Shown here in pieces: positions 34,721-46,034 of a DNA stretch of 64,000 nt. Below the pieces are notes generated by a model that worked only from the letters and a program-made list of their open reading frames with translations, did no database searches and was not told where the DNA came from. The position numbers were made by a program, and so were the translations under genes. Numbering within the stretch: the first letter of the stretch is position 1; each line of letters starts with the position of its first letter. Source of the stretch: Bryum argenteum (lineage: Eukaryota > Streptophyta > Bryopsida > Bryales > Bryaceae); NCBI GenBank assembly GCA_037043015.1, contig CM073324.1, forward strand, positions 8,143,013 to 8,207,012. Direction: 5' to 3'.

Positions 34721-37640
34721 CGTGTGCATTGTTTGTACGTAGTTTGTGTTGGGATAAGTACTTTCAACATTCTTATCAATAGCTTCACTATTTGATCATT
34801 ACAGATAATCATATCTGCAGTTGCGGATTCTTACAAATTTTTAGGATGTCAAGAGGAGATTATGTGGAGGCACCCAACAAGATGCTCAAAAACTGGAAGA
34901 ATGGCTATAAGTGTGTTTAGGTAGGTCGTTCTATGTATTGTCGGTAGTGCTTGATTCTGATTTCCATTGTTGTTCTTGTTTCACATAATGGAATCCTGAT
35001 CTGCTCTATATTACTCTCAAGTGTTTATAAAGAGCCTCTTAAAAGATAACGAATGGTACATATTATCATTTGTCTCATCAGTCAATAGTCTCAACTATGT
35101 TTTGTGACAATTTTAAGCGTGAATGTCTCCTCACATTTTCGGGATTTAGTTGCAGGATGCATGCAGATTAACCTTCACCTTTGGATATATGTGAAGGAAG
35201 GTCTATGAAGAAAATGCGTGCGTATGCCGGCCCTCTCACCATACGGCAGTTACTTGCATCACCTTCTACTTTCAACGACATTTTCTTCTGTATCTGTAGA
35301 GGTTCATTAATTTGTGGTAGAGAATTGTTTTTTTTTTTTTTTTTTTTTTTTGTCTTGGAAGGTGTCAATACACATGCGAGACAAAGCGGAGACGGCTGCA
35401 TTACTGAAAACCTGACACCTAAGTTTTCAACCTCCTTCATCACACTTCATTCAGTAGAGATATGATATGACCATATTACCGTATAGCCATGATGTTGTGT
35501 CCATTGACTACCATTACATGGACAGGTGATGGAGGGACTTCCTATGCTGGAGGTTATTGATTTCAGTGCATCGTAAATAAGCATCCAAATTCAGTATTTA
35601 TTTTCTTTCCATTTAATTCAAGAACTACAGTATCGCTTTGTATATAACAATGATCCAATATGAAGAGAAGCCTCCTTGTTAATTTTATTATTTTTATTTT
35701 TTTTTTCCACCAAAAAAATTTGCTAAAATGAAAACCACGTTTAATTTACAAAATCTTGTTTGGAATTATAGATTGTTCACAACAAGCCTTTAAACACAAT
35801 CATGGCGAGGTTTTCTTGGTGTTGTAAAACTTACTATCTTGAGAACCAACAAGACCATTTATGCTTTGAAATTCCACACACTTAAGGAAATTTTCACTCT
35901 AAATATTTGAAAACCCTATTATGGTATGCTGAAATTTGCCCAAATCTACATGTATGTCTCATAATCTGTCCAAAATCAATTGAATGAAAGTGTAAATAGT
36001 TCAAAAATCCACCAAGGGTTGAGATTTTATCTCTTTTGAAGTTTTGTTTTTGTAAACATAGACAATGTTGTAGGGTGTCATTTCTCTGTCCAGATTTTCA
36101 ATTCTCTGTTTATGTGCCTTTTTATTATCAAATACCTCCTTTGTACTTCAATTTCAACATACCTCCATTTGAGAAATCATGCATTTCATTAGGTTTCATA
36201 GGTCATATAAGGGTAAAAATTTCATCAACATATTCCTAACCTATCTAAGAAGAAGAGCCTCATATCAAATTTACTTTCAAAATTGGTTATTTTGGTTCCT
36301 AAAACATTTTAAACCCATTTTTCAAGAAGAAATAATAATTCTAATTTTCTAATTTTGAATGTTGTGATGTCACTATCAATAAGGAATTTCATTTTAAGAT
36401 TTGGAGTAAATATACATGTACACGTAAGGTACTAGATTTCATAGTTATATCCCTCAAAGTATGTCAAAATTTGAAAGTTTTGCACCTTGTACTGAAAAAA
36501 GACAATCTTAAAAGGTTGTCGCAATTTTAAGGCCTTTCAACTTTAAGTGTAATGTACTACAATGTATTATGGATGAATACTATCCTTGTGAGTGGATGAC
36601 GATTTACCATAGTGTAAGCTAACAACAACCTTAGATTGAGAACATATGCACTGCAGTTAGACAACTTCATATCTAGTGCTGAAGAGGATGGAGTCAGACA
36701 ACACCAAGATAAGTTTATGAGAACTTGAGTTAGACAACTTGAGGACATAATAGGCACTAGAAAACACCAAATTAAGAAAATGTGAACTAGAGTTGGACAA
36801 CTCTATTATTAGAAGTGCCTCATAGTTTAGTGCCAAGGTGGCGAAGATGCCCTTGAGTTTACTTGAATATGGAAAGTATGTATGGCGAGGAACTTGTTCC
36901 TTGGTCGATCACTAGCACCCTACCAAGGAACCTTAAGGCGTCAATGTATGACCTATCCGTCTACTACTGATGCACATGCTAATGAGTAGGGGAGGGGCTA
37001 TTTAAAAGGGATATGTGGCAGCTGGTGGCTTAGCCATAGCACATGTTGTGCCAAAGCTAGTGTATTCATGCTATACTAGCAATCTCTTGTATATCCACTT
37101 GAGGAGTAAAGCATCAGTGGTACCAACCACTGGAGTCAACGAGTCATGATGTGACATGAGTTTTGATTGAATTTTTGTATTCAATCTTTATAAATACCAT
37201 GCACTGTACAATATATACAATCCACTGACACCCACACCCACGAAGAATGTTTTTTTGTATGTCTTGCTATTCATATGCGAGTACAACAAGTATGACAAAC
37301 CAGACGTAAACTCGAAGGCACAAAAACCCACCATTGTCTTCCAAAGTTGACAAAAATCCGTTGCAAATAATCAAATTTCTAATATACTATCTCAACAATA
37401 CAACTAGAAAATTTCATCATAACGCCTGTGAGTCACGCACACAGCACCTGTAACCATGTAGACCTCACTCACCACCAACCACTTGTCCACTTTATATGAT
37501 CCTAATCCAAACAAGAGTACCCATGATTAGCAAAAATTTGAAAATTTTCTCTCTTTCACATACTTCTAAGAATGATATCATAAGATTTTGGTACTTTATT
37601 TAAACTTATGTGTAGTATAAGCGGATGAGGAAGACCATGG
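34721..37640. other. AT-rich spacer with dispersed repeats
   Basis: No gene is supported. There is a poly(T) tract at about 35327-35351. About 35990-36330 is a diverged copy of about 44860-45170 (shared phrases include TTTCAATTT, CATACCTCCAT, CATTTC, AGGTTT, ATAGGTC and ATA-AGGG-TAAA). The segment about 36830-37230 ends in GGTACCAACCACTGG, reminiscent of an LTR retrotransposon primer-binding region, but no coding part was found. Confidence 0.4.
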
Positions 37641-37649
37641 CTATAAAAT

Positions 37650-38965
37650 TAACATAACTTTAGAATCACTTCCATTACTACGCCCAACTCTCGGCCGTTA
37701 GGAAGCTCCATCACTCTGGTTCCCAGCAGAGCATGTTTGTACTCTGCCCGAATCTCGTTCACGAACTTCTTGATGAGTGAGATCATGTTGAGAATCATCA
37801 CCTTGTGGAGTGTTCCGCAGCTGCACTTGTAGAAGGAGGATTTCATACCTTTGAATCGAAAAGACACACATACTTCACTAGTTTAGAACATGCATGCTCC
37901 AACGTTCAGAATGTTTCATTTGATGTTTCATTTGATGTTGCATTTAACATTACACAATTCAATTACAAGTGTGCAACGAGTGGCAAACTACAAGTCAACT
38001 CACCAGTTTGAACATATTGACTTAAATAAAGCTCCATGTTTCTCAAAGTACACTCGGTGTGCACATGGCGGTGGCAAGACGAGCACTCCATCTTCTTGAA
38101 CAAGACAAACTCCTCTTTCCGGGATTCTTCCATAAATGACATATTTAACTAAATATGGACAGTCCATGGTCTACAATTAAGAACAATAGTTGCAAAATGA
38201 TTTCTAGAATTTAGGTTCTATGAAGATACTCTTGAAATATGTAGATTTTAAGGTCGTGGATGGAGGGATCTCCCCATGTTTTAAAGTCCATAAATAAGCC
38301 CAAAGTCCATATTTAGTTAAATGATGCATATAACCTGCATGTTCAAGGAATAAGAAAATTAATCTGAAATAGAAGAATAGGATTCCCAACCTCGATCTGA
38401 ATATTTACCTTGAGCTAAAAGTGATGCAGTGTTTGAAAGTGGAATAGAAACACACCTTACAACAGCTGTAGTACTTCTTGATGACGGAAGGCTTCTTAGA
38501 TGTACTCTTTGCAGTAGGTACATCACGTAGTGTGGATTGGGCGCTCATGAGGCTATGCATATCTAGGTTTAAGAAGGTTTGAGGGGAGGCTCCCATCTTT
38601 GTGACATAGAGTTTGATTGTTTTTGCAAAGTCAACCTTACAAGCAAGAAGGGCCGCTTTTATCTCACTTACATCTTGCAATGTAGCACACTCACCTAAAT
38701 TGATCCCAAAGCTTCTTGACTTTGTGGAGCGAAGCAAGACGTTGAACTTCTCGTTCTGTGGTTCAACCACATACTCCACTTCTGATAGCCAAAGGTGCAG
38801 AGCTTTGCTCAAGCCAAGCGGAGAACCTTGGAGCCCTTCCCACAAAGCCAACTTAGATAATTGTTGTCCTTGGCGTATGTTGGAGGTGCGTGCCATGAGC
38901 TCCATATGTCTTGGTTGTGTGTTGGAGTTGCCTTCCACATCATCCATAATGCATAAACATTTCAA
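37650..38965 (-). pseudogene. Possible zinc-finger (PHD-like) gene fragment, uncertain
   Basis: The minus strand has one long open exon (about 38965-38455; LWLSEVEYVVEPQNEKFNVL then INLGECATLQDVSEIKAALL, ending KKYYSCCK). A short exon at about 38100-38040 reads KKMECSSCHRHVHTECTLRN, and a further open stretch at about 37867-37655 reads FYKCSCGTLHKVMILNM. The cysteine/histidine spacing C-x2-C, then C-x2-C-x3-H-x-H-x2-C, resembles a PHD-type zinc finger. Splice sites joining the parts are plausible but not proven, and no full domain is complete. It could be the tail of a chromatin protein or a remnant. A MITE sits in the presumed intron. Confidence 0.35.
38136..38326. mobile_element. ~190-bp MITE with TIRs like the 14.3-kb element
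   Basis: The left end (38140-38160, CATATTTAACTAAATATGGAC) is inverted at 38305-38325 (GTCCATATTTAGTTAAATG). The core ATATTTAACTA then ATATGGAC is nearly the same as the terminal repeat of the large element (GATATTTAACTA then TTATGGAC). No ORF lies inside. It may be a non-autonomous derivative moved by the same transposase. Confidence 0.7.
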
Positions 38966-39199
38966 TTATGAAAAGAATAAAGTTTAGTAGTAGAGTTGCA
39001 ATCCTTCTCTAACTTGCTTCCCACATGAGAAGTTTGAGGTGTAATGGATTGAGTTGAAGTCATTTGAGTGACCTTTTGAACTACATGAAAGTTCATATTT
39101 GCTCTCTACAATACAAATCTGAAACAACACAAGACTTGAAGATTTAACCAGTTGCTCTACTCCAAAGTCATACAAGTTATACATCTAAATAGTAACTGT

Positions 39200-40980
39200 G
39201 AGCATGTGCTTACTATAGTAGCTTCACCCTGATGAAGAGAAAGGTTTTCGAGTACAACTATCATATAGAACACAACAACCAAAACTGCTTACAAATTTCA
39301 AAGTGTTGATTAGGGTTTACCTACTTCTATAATCCGCCTACTTTGTGATGCGAAGTCTTTTGCCACTTCAATAGCTCTATCCGCCTCCTCGATCAAGCCG
39401 GCTTGCCACTCCAACACTTGTTAAGCCTACTTCATCGAACCCTTTTGACACTCCAATAGTCGCTACACCGACTTCATCAAACCCTCTTACCACTCGTAGA
39501 GCCGACTTCTTCAAACCCTCTTGCCACCACAATACTTGCTACGCCGACTTCATCAATTATTAGTTCAACAATTTGTGCATTGCCGCTACTCCCTACTTCG
39601 ATTTAAGCCCTATTTCGCCACTCCCGGCCCACTTCATCAAGCTCTCGCCACTCTCTAATCTCCCCGTCTACTCTCTACTCTTCTCACCTATTCACTACTC
39701 TACCCACCGACTCCCTACTCGTGACTTCACTCTCCCACTCTTTACTATGCCTACACACTCCTACTCCCTACTTTGCTCACGTGCCTTCTACTTTATCCAC
39801 CGACTTTAATTCTACTTTACCTACTCTTCCAAATATAAGTTATACCAATCAAAGCAAGGTCTCATATACATTCTAACTGCATTCGTAGGCCTTTCATTTT
39901 TTTTCTTCCGGTGCAAGGCAACCCCAACTTACCTTCAGTTGGTGTTGGAGTCATTGTTGGAAGAGCAACTCCGATTAGTTGTAGCATGGATTGCCTGTAA
40001 TTTAGGTGTGTGTAGGTCCTCTAATCTTTACATATCATTAACTAGCATTTGGAAAGAATTCTGAATACTATTGGCTAATTTCTTATATGTTCCCATATTT
40101 AATAGGTTATTTTACAAACCTTTATAGGCTAATTCTTTCATTTATATTGTGAATAATTATTTTTTAGTAATTTTCATTTTTTTTCCCTAAAGTTTTAAGA
40201 ACTAATTGACTATTTGGTCATTTAACCCCTAATGTAGGTTGAGGCCAGATATATGTCAATTTTAGCCACCAATCTATTGATTTTTACACTCTCCAATTCA
40301 AACCTTTGGTAGGTTGTGGAGGTTTTTCATACCTTCCCAAAAAGACCATTCACGTTCCAAAATTCATCATACTTTAGTTGATATTTATAGTCAAAACACT
40401 ATTAGGGCATGCTTTAGAAAAATTTCCAAGATTGGGATATATGTCCATGTATTCTCAAAATCTGCCCAAAACTCATTTGAAATGCAAAAACTTTAAAAAA
40501 TCACCAAAATTGGGATTCTACTTATTTTCACATTTTGATCTTTGTGTATGTAATGAAGGTTCTAAGGCATGACGTCACCATTTGATTTACAATTCAATAA
40601 TTCTTTGTATTGAATTTTAGTTGGAATTTGAATTCTTGCATACCTCCATGGGAAAAATTCAACCATGAGACATGTTTTACCATTGTGAGGCAAATAGGGG
40701 AAATTATCATATGTTTTCACAGAAAAAGTTTATATGGTCATCGTCTTAACCTCTAAAGGTCTGAGCGTGCCGTGGCGACCAGTAGAATACGGTGTATTTT
40801 AGTTGTGTTTGGAGTGAATGCACACCTTTAATGGGTTACTTTGAGTTCAAAGAAGAAGTTGACATTTGAATTAATGGGGTTCTAGTGAGCTATTACAATT
40901 CTAGTTTAATGTTTCTTGTTGGTAGCAAATCCTAATTATACGACAGCGTACATACTATCCCCAAGGAACTTTTAAGGGTT
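39200..40980. other. Spacer with degenerate CT/AC-rich tandem repeats
   Basis: About 39350-39830 is a degenerate repeat around phrases such as CGACTTCATCAAACCCTC and TTGCCACTCCAATA (period about 40 bp), shading into a C/T-rich tract. About 40230-40700 shows weak similarity to the dispersed family at 36.0 and 45.0 kb. No gene is supported. Confidence 0.4.
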
Positions 40981-41017
40981 AAGATGAAGGCTAACAACTT
41001 CTTAATAGTCATAAATA

Positions 41018-41029
41018 GTGACACGTCAC
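41018..41029. promoter_or_regulatory. ACGT-core palindrome upstream of the LEA-like gene
   Basis: GTGACACGTCAC, a near-palindrome with the ACGT core bound by plant bZIP (ABRE/G-box) factors, lies about 300 bp before the ATG at 41328. This fits abscisic-acid or stress control of an LEA-like gene, but it is motif-based inference. Confidence 0.3.
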
Positions 41030-41327
41030 AAATAAAATGGATTATCCACCATCTAGATAACCGTAGGTGCCAGCATGGAAGCGGAACTCCTGGAAGATGG
41101 ACCACCTGGCACAAGGCCTCTCTCTGTCAAGCTCACACTTGGCGCCATAATAGCACCCGCCCAGCCACTCACAAAACCTTGACAATCGCCATTTCCCATC
41201 ACTTCTGGCGTCGACCATTCTTCACTCGCAATTTTCCCACAGAGCCTTTTTGACAGATTGTGTAAGCTTAGAATTCAGTCGCAATTTTGTTGCAGAGCCG
41301 GATTTGCAAGCTTAGAATTTCATCATC

Positions 41328-42134
41328 ATGGCCTCAGGAGTACCGCACAGCACGGGCACGGGCGACTACGTGAAAGCGCCCGAAACTTATCAGGTCATCA
41401 TCTCTCACACATGCACTCATTTCCTTCCATTGACACTGGCTATCACGAGTAAACTGACGGCAGATTGATTGTATCAGCGCGAGATGCCGATCTCAGAGCA
41501 ACTCCTTCAAGTGAAGGAGTCTGCTAAGGGCAAGTTGAACGAGTTCGCCGATCAAGCTAATCTCAAGTACGAGCAATCCAAGAACGATCCCTCCAACAGG
41601 TCTCGCTCTAACCTCAAACACTTGCATGTAACATACACAAGCATTTCGGTCACTCTCTCTTTCAATATTTCGGGGGAGTTCGATTTGTGTGCTGATTTTA
41701 AGCAATGCACGGTTTGAGCCAGGGCATCGGATGAGAGGCTGCAGCGGGACTTGGACACGACGGCGGCGGATGCGAAGAACAGCACGAATCAAGCGATCAA
41801 TCAAGTGAGCAGTGTATTTAACGCCATGAAGGGAGCGTTTCAGTCCACCAAGAATGAAGGCACGGCGACGCCGACCTCCACGCCCGCCATGTCGGAGACC
41901 GCTCCTGCGCGGCCCGCGCATTCGGTGTCCGAGAGCTTGGGGCAGACGGCGGCCGCTATCACGGACGCTGTGAAGAACGCCGTCACTCCACGGCGGGTGA
42001 CGGCGCCCAATTCTCAACCTGGACTGGATAACACCGCCACCAACGTGCCGCAGGGTGTCGTCGGGACACAGCCAGCCGCCGCCGCCGCCACCACCAACAT
42101 GCCGCAGGACGTCCCTCGTCGCGCCCCTCAGTAA
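41328..42134 (+). CDS. Small hydrophilic LEA-like protein
   Basis: Three exons (41328-41393, 41478-41599, 41723-42134) join in frame to 199 aa. The protein is hydrophilic, rich in Ala, Thr, Gln, Asn and Pro, with no cysteine and no clear membrane segment. The N-terminal part (residues about 23-110: QLLQVKESAKGKLNEFADQA, DERLQRDLDTTAADAKNSTN, VFNAMKGAFQSTKNEG) should form amphipathic helices. The C-terminus is disordered (TATPTSTPAMSETAPARPAH; PQGVVGTQPAAAAATTNMPQ). This composition resembles late-embryogenesis-abundant or plastid/lipid-associated stress proteins; I do not recognise the exact family. A long antisense ORF over 41493-42017 is a shadow of this gene. The start is the first ATG, 50 bp after a possible 5' leader. 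Confidence 0.6.
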
Positions 42135-44038
42135 TTTATTGATTGATTCATGTTGTGCTGTGATGAGACTTTGATTTGTAAATATAGAATCACTTTTCCA
42201 TTTATGCAGCGTGTGTAAATTTTCATGAATGAAAGGTGGTGAAATGGTGAAAGAGCTTTTTAAGCTTTTTTAGGTTGTTAAAAAGCTGTAAGACAACAAA
42301 GTTAGGTTCATAATTTTTTATATGTTTGGTGTGTGGATGTATGTTCATGTGCAGTGAGAATCTTGGCCTTAAGTAAATTCATACAGATTCATTGATGTAC
42401 CTCAAGAATGAAGGAATGCCTTATTAATGTAACTCAATAATTGGAGTTATTACATTATCCTTCTCTTCCATGTTGCATCGACTAACTGAGATTCTAGAAC
42501 GCAATAGATCATGTGAGGCTCAGAATGACTTGGATATGTTCTGCAACACACAAGTACTTGCCCTGGAAGCTTTCTGCTTGAAAGTCAGTATCATATGTGA
42601 GATTGGAAGTAATTGTCATTACCAAATTGCTACATTTAACTAGGAGATAGGAGCTATATATTCAAATTTAGACCCTCTTATAGTCCACATCCTTCCTTAC
42701 GGTGCTTTGTACCAGAAGTGAAGAGAAATAACACTTGAGCCGATCAAGGGCCTAAATGAAAAGCCAAAGAATTGATACTTTACACTCAACACTTTTCAAG
42801 TTTAAGGGAAATGAGGAGGAAAATGACATGTCCTCCACCATGGCAATAGAAGTGCACAATGATGAAGGCCTCCAAAGTTGTAGTCAGGCTTACTTCAATG
42901 AATTGGGCCTAACTGTGAAAAAAACCACGGGACCATTGGTTTAAAAAAACCTGTACCAATTAAATATTGTATTTGAAGATAGTTTTAGAAAAAGCCCCAC
43001 ATGGGAGCTTTTGTCCTTCTCTCACTTTATAGTACACTTAAACTAGAGGTGCCATTAAAACATCCCCCGACCCGTGAGCTCAACTCTTCTTGGTAGCCTT
43101 GGTGCAAGAAGAGTCATTCCTTTGGTGGTGTAGCCAAGCAGTGTCATGGGTAGTAATTGCGTTGAGTCATGGAAACATGGAAACGTGAGTTTGAATTATG
43201 AGACTGACATGTTTTTACAATACCAATGCCTCGTCGGCACCTCTCATTGGACGTACGGGCTTAGCAGAGAGTGTAGGCATACTCAGACCTAGTGAGATTG
43301 CACATGAGTGCTTTTCAAAATTATGTACTATACCACCAAACCGAGGGAGGTTAGGTATGTGAAGCAAGTGTGGGCAAACAGAAGGTGTTACACCTCCCTT
43401 TTATATCAGCACCCCCAGTTTAAGGGTCATAGCTTATCAAGCATTGACCTCTCAAGTATGGGCTAGGGCCCAAGTAGAGTTTGGCCGGAGGCTTCTCATT
43501 TGTGATGTTACACGAGCTTTAGTGATTCCTATCAAGTTTTCCTCTTGCACTATATATCTCCCTATGCTTCACTTCACATTACAACAACTCTCTAAATATC
43601 GTTTTAAAAAATTCAAGTGAAAATGACATCCAATACGAGGTTACACTTCTTTTCCTAAAAGATATTGTAAAAAAAGCTCATGATGAGTGACTCGAATGAA
43701 AATTAAAATAAAACTCTTAGAAAGTCACTTTATGTCTAAAAGATCAAGAGAATAAATCTGATGCGCAGTGATTGAGAAGGTACCTATGTGAAATTTAGAT
43801 ATCAGCTATTGTTTGTCAAATTTAGCAAGTTCATTAAGAGTTTCTTATTCATCTACTTACGAGGCATTCGGTACTTTATAAATTACGTACCCATAAGTTA
43901 TTCAAATATCCAACTTTAACTAAGCATTAAAAATGTTTACATTATTAGTTTCAACAAACTTATATACCAATGAGTCAAATTAGATTCACACACTATACTC
44001 AAAATTTATTATCTTAGCATATTCTCAAATACAACTAA
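42135..44038. other. AT-rich spacer downstream of the LEA-like gene
   Basis: This includes the likely 3' UTR (to about 42400). The remainder, including a denser segment at about 42950-43560, holds no ORF I can support and looks like old transposon sequence. Confidence 0.35.
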
Positions 44039-44555
44039 CCCCAATTCCGTTAAAATGGCATTATTCTGGTAAAATGGCACACCTCAACTTTCTGAACTGT
44101 AGTTCAAAAACCATTTGATATAACAGAATTTTAAGGTGATATTAGGGAGAATGAGTGACAATGTATATAAAGAAGTGATATTACAAAAAAGAATTGTGAT
44201 ATTATCCCCGATTCCATTAAAATGGCGTTATGCCGCTAAAATGGCACACCTCAACTTTCTGAACTGCAGTCCAAAAACATGTGATATAACAGAATATGAA
44301 GGTGATATTATAGAAAATGAGTGACAATATATACAAAGGAGTGATATTATTAAAGGAATCGTGATATTACAGAATACACCATTCCATGTAAGCACATATG
44401 TAAGATTTGGTGTGACAAAATGGCACATGGCGTAGTGCCATTTTAACGGAATTGAGGTTTATTACATAATATATACCATTTTATATGAGCACAAATGTAA
44501 GATCTAGTGTGACGAAATGGCACATGGCATAGTGCCATTTTAACGGAATTGGGGT
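44039..44555. mobile_element. ~0.5-kb TIR element flanked by TA
   Basis: The ends are inverted repeats: ACCCCAATTCCGTTAAAATG then GCA at 44039 and its complement ending at 44555. TA directly flanks both ends, as expected for a Tc1/mariner-type insertion. The interior has two diverged tandem copies of about 175 bp (44045-44215 and 44216-44390) and two of about 95 bp (44380-44460 and 44470-44555), each ending in the GCCATTTTAACGGAATT end motif. No ORF is present. Confidence 0.82.
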
Positions 44556-46034
44556 TAACTGTGATTATTCTTAAAAAGGCCACAACAAGTACAAAGTGTG
44601 GTGACAACAACCCTTAACCCCTAAAGTCAAGGCCGACCCAAAAAATATCGGTTTGCCTTTGGTCACATCGACTAAATATACATCTCATGAAGTTGAAACC
44701 CTAGGGAGGAGTTTATCTATATCTTTCCGAAAAGTCATCTCGTGCTTCCAAATTCCTCATACAGTCAAAGTTTTAAAAGACTATTTGAAATCTGCCCAAA
44801 TTGCCGAAATCGCATTTCCTCATTTATTTTCAGAATCTCCTAAAATTGAGTAGAACGAGAAACTTCAAAAAATTACAAGAAATTGAGATTTTGACTTTTC
44901 TTCAAGTTTTTATTTTTTGTACATGGAGAAAACATGCTTGCACCGTTCAAATTTTTAATCCAATGATTTTCCATATGCCGTTTTGATGGTAAAAAAGGGG
45001 CCTTTCTATTTCAATTTGAGCATACCTCCATGTGAACTCAAGCATTTCCATAGGTTTTATAGGTCCTATAGGGATAAACATCATGTATACATATTTTTGA
45101 CTCATAGGAGAGTAGGGATGTGAAGAGCTTCATTTCAAAAATGGTTACTTTGGCCCTCAAAACATTGATGCCCCTTTTCACAACAAGTGAAAAAAACTTC
45201 TTTTGAACTATGAAGGTTATGATCTCACAAACACTGAGGAATGTGAGTCTCAGAAATGGTATAAATGATCTTGTACAAGTCTGAGTACCAAATTCTACAT
45301 TTACATACTTCAAAATTCATATTAGTTCAAAAAAACTCACTTTGCAGTAAAAGAGAGCAATTTTGAGGGTAAAGCATGCAAATAGTGTCTTCAAACCTTA
45401 AGGGTTAACCTACCACCTCTTGAGACTCCCTCCCCCAAACAACCTTACATTGCATAATACCCCTCTACCTTGCACAATACTATCTCCACTACTAACTCAC
45501 GAGATCTTTTTGTCCAAAGAGGAAGATGTACTATACATCAAATAGCTTCGAAAGTATTTTCGTAAACTAGCTATGAAAAGACATGATGATGTGCAAGAGT
45601 GAATGTAAGGCAACAACTTGAGTAGAAGTTAATAGAAGTGTTGATGTCACTACATGCACCAGGGGGTTTCATACCCAATGTTCCCCTTCGACACAGACAA
45701 GGATGACAATTTATAGTTATCATAGGTAAACTCACAAAAGTTTGTGAAAGTTGACCTCTGAAGCCTAGAACTAGTATCCTTTTCTTGCTAGTGAAAGCAA
45801 AAACGAACTCCACGTTCTTATACGCACAAAAAATAAAGGGTCCCTTCAAATAGAGCCCTCACACAACATGAGGAAACCTTAATTCTATTCCACTCGCTAA
45901 CAAAAACATATTAAACTTGTAAGATCAAAAATCCTTTGCATCTTTCAAATTTGAATTTGAATTCATGGTCAATAGGAAACAATGACCAAAAGAATCTCAA
46001 AACACGATGGAGAGTTGATGATCATGTAATGCAA
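44556..46034. other. Spacer between the TIR element and the DCD-kelch gene
   Basis: About 44620-45340 is a member of the dispersed repeat also seen near 36.0 kb. The 3' end of the minus-strand DCD-kelch gene and its 3' UTR should fall around 45500-46034. No other gene is supported. Confidence 0.4.

Noticed and set aside
36830-37230. Possible solo LTR
   Set aside because: It ends near a GGTACCAACCACTGG sequence that could be a primer-binding remnant, but no matching second LTR, TG...CA boundaries or target duplication could be established by eye.
41493-42017. 174-codon Arg-rich minus-strand ORF
   Set aside because: It is the antisense of the LEA-like third exon and includes its introns; no family resemblance.
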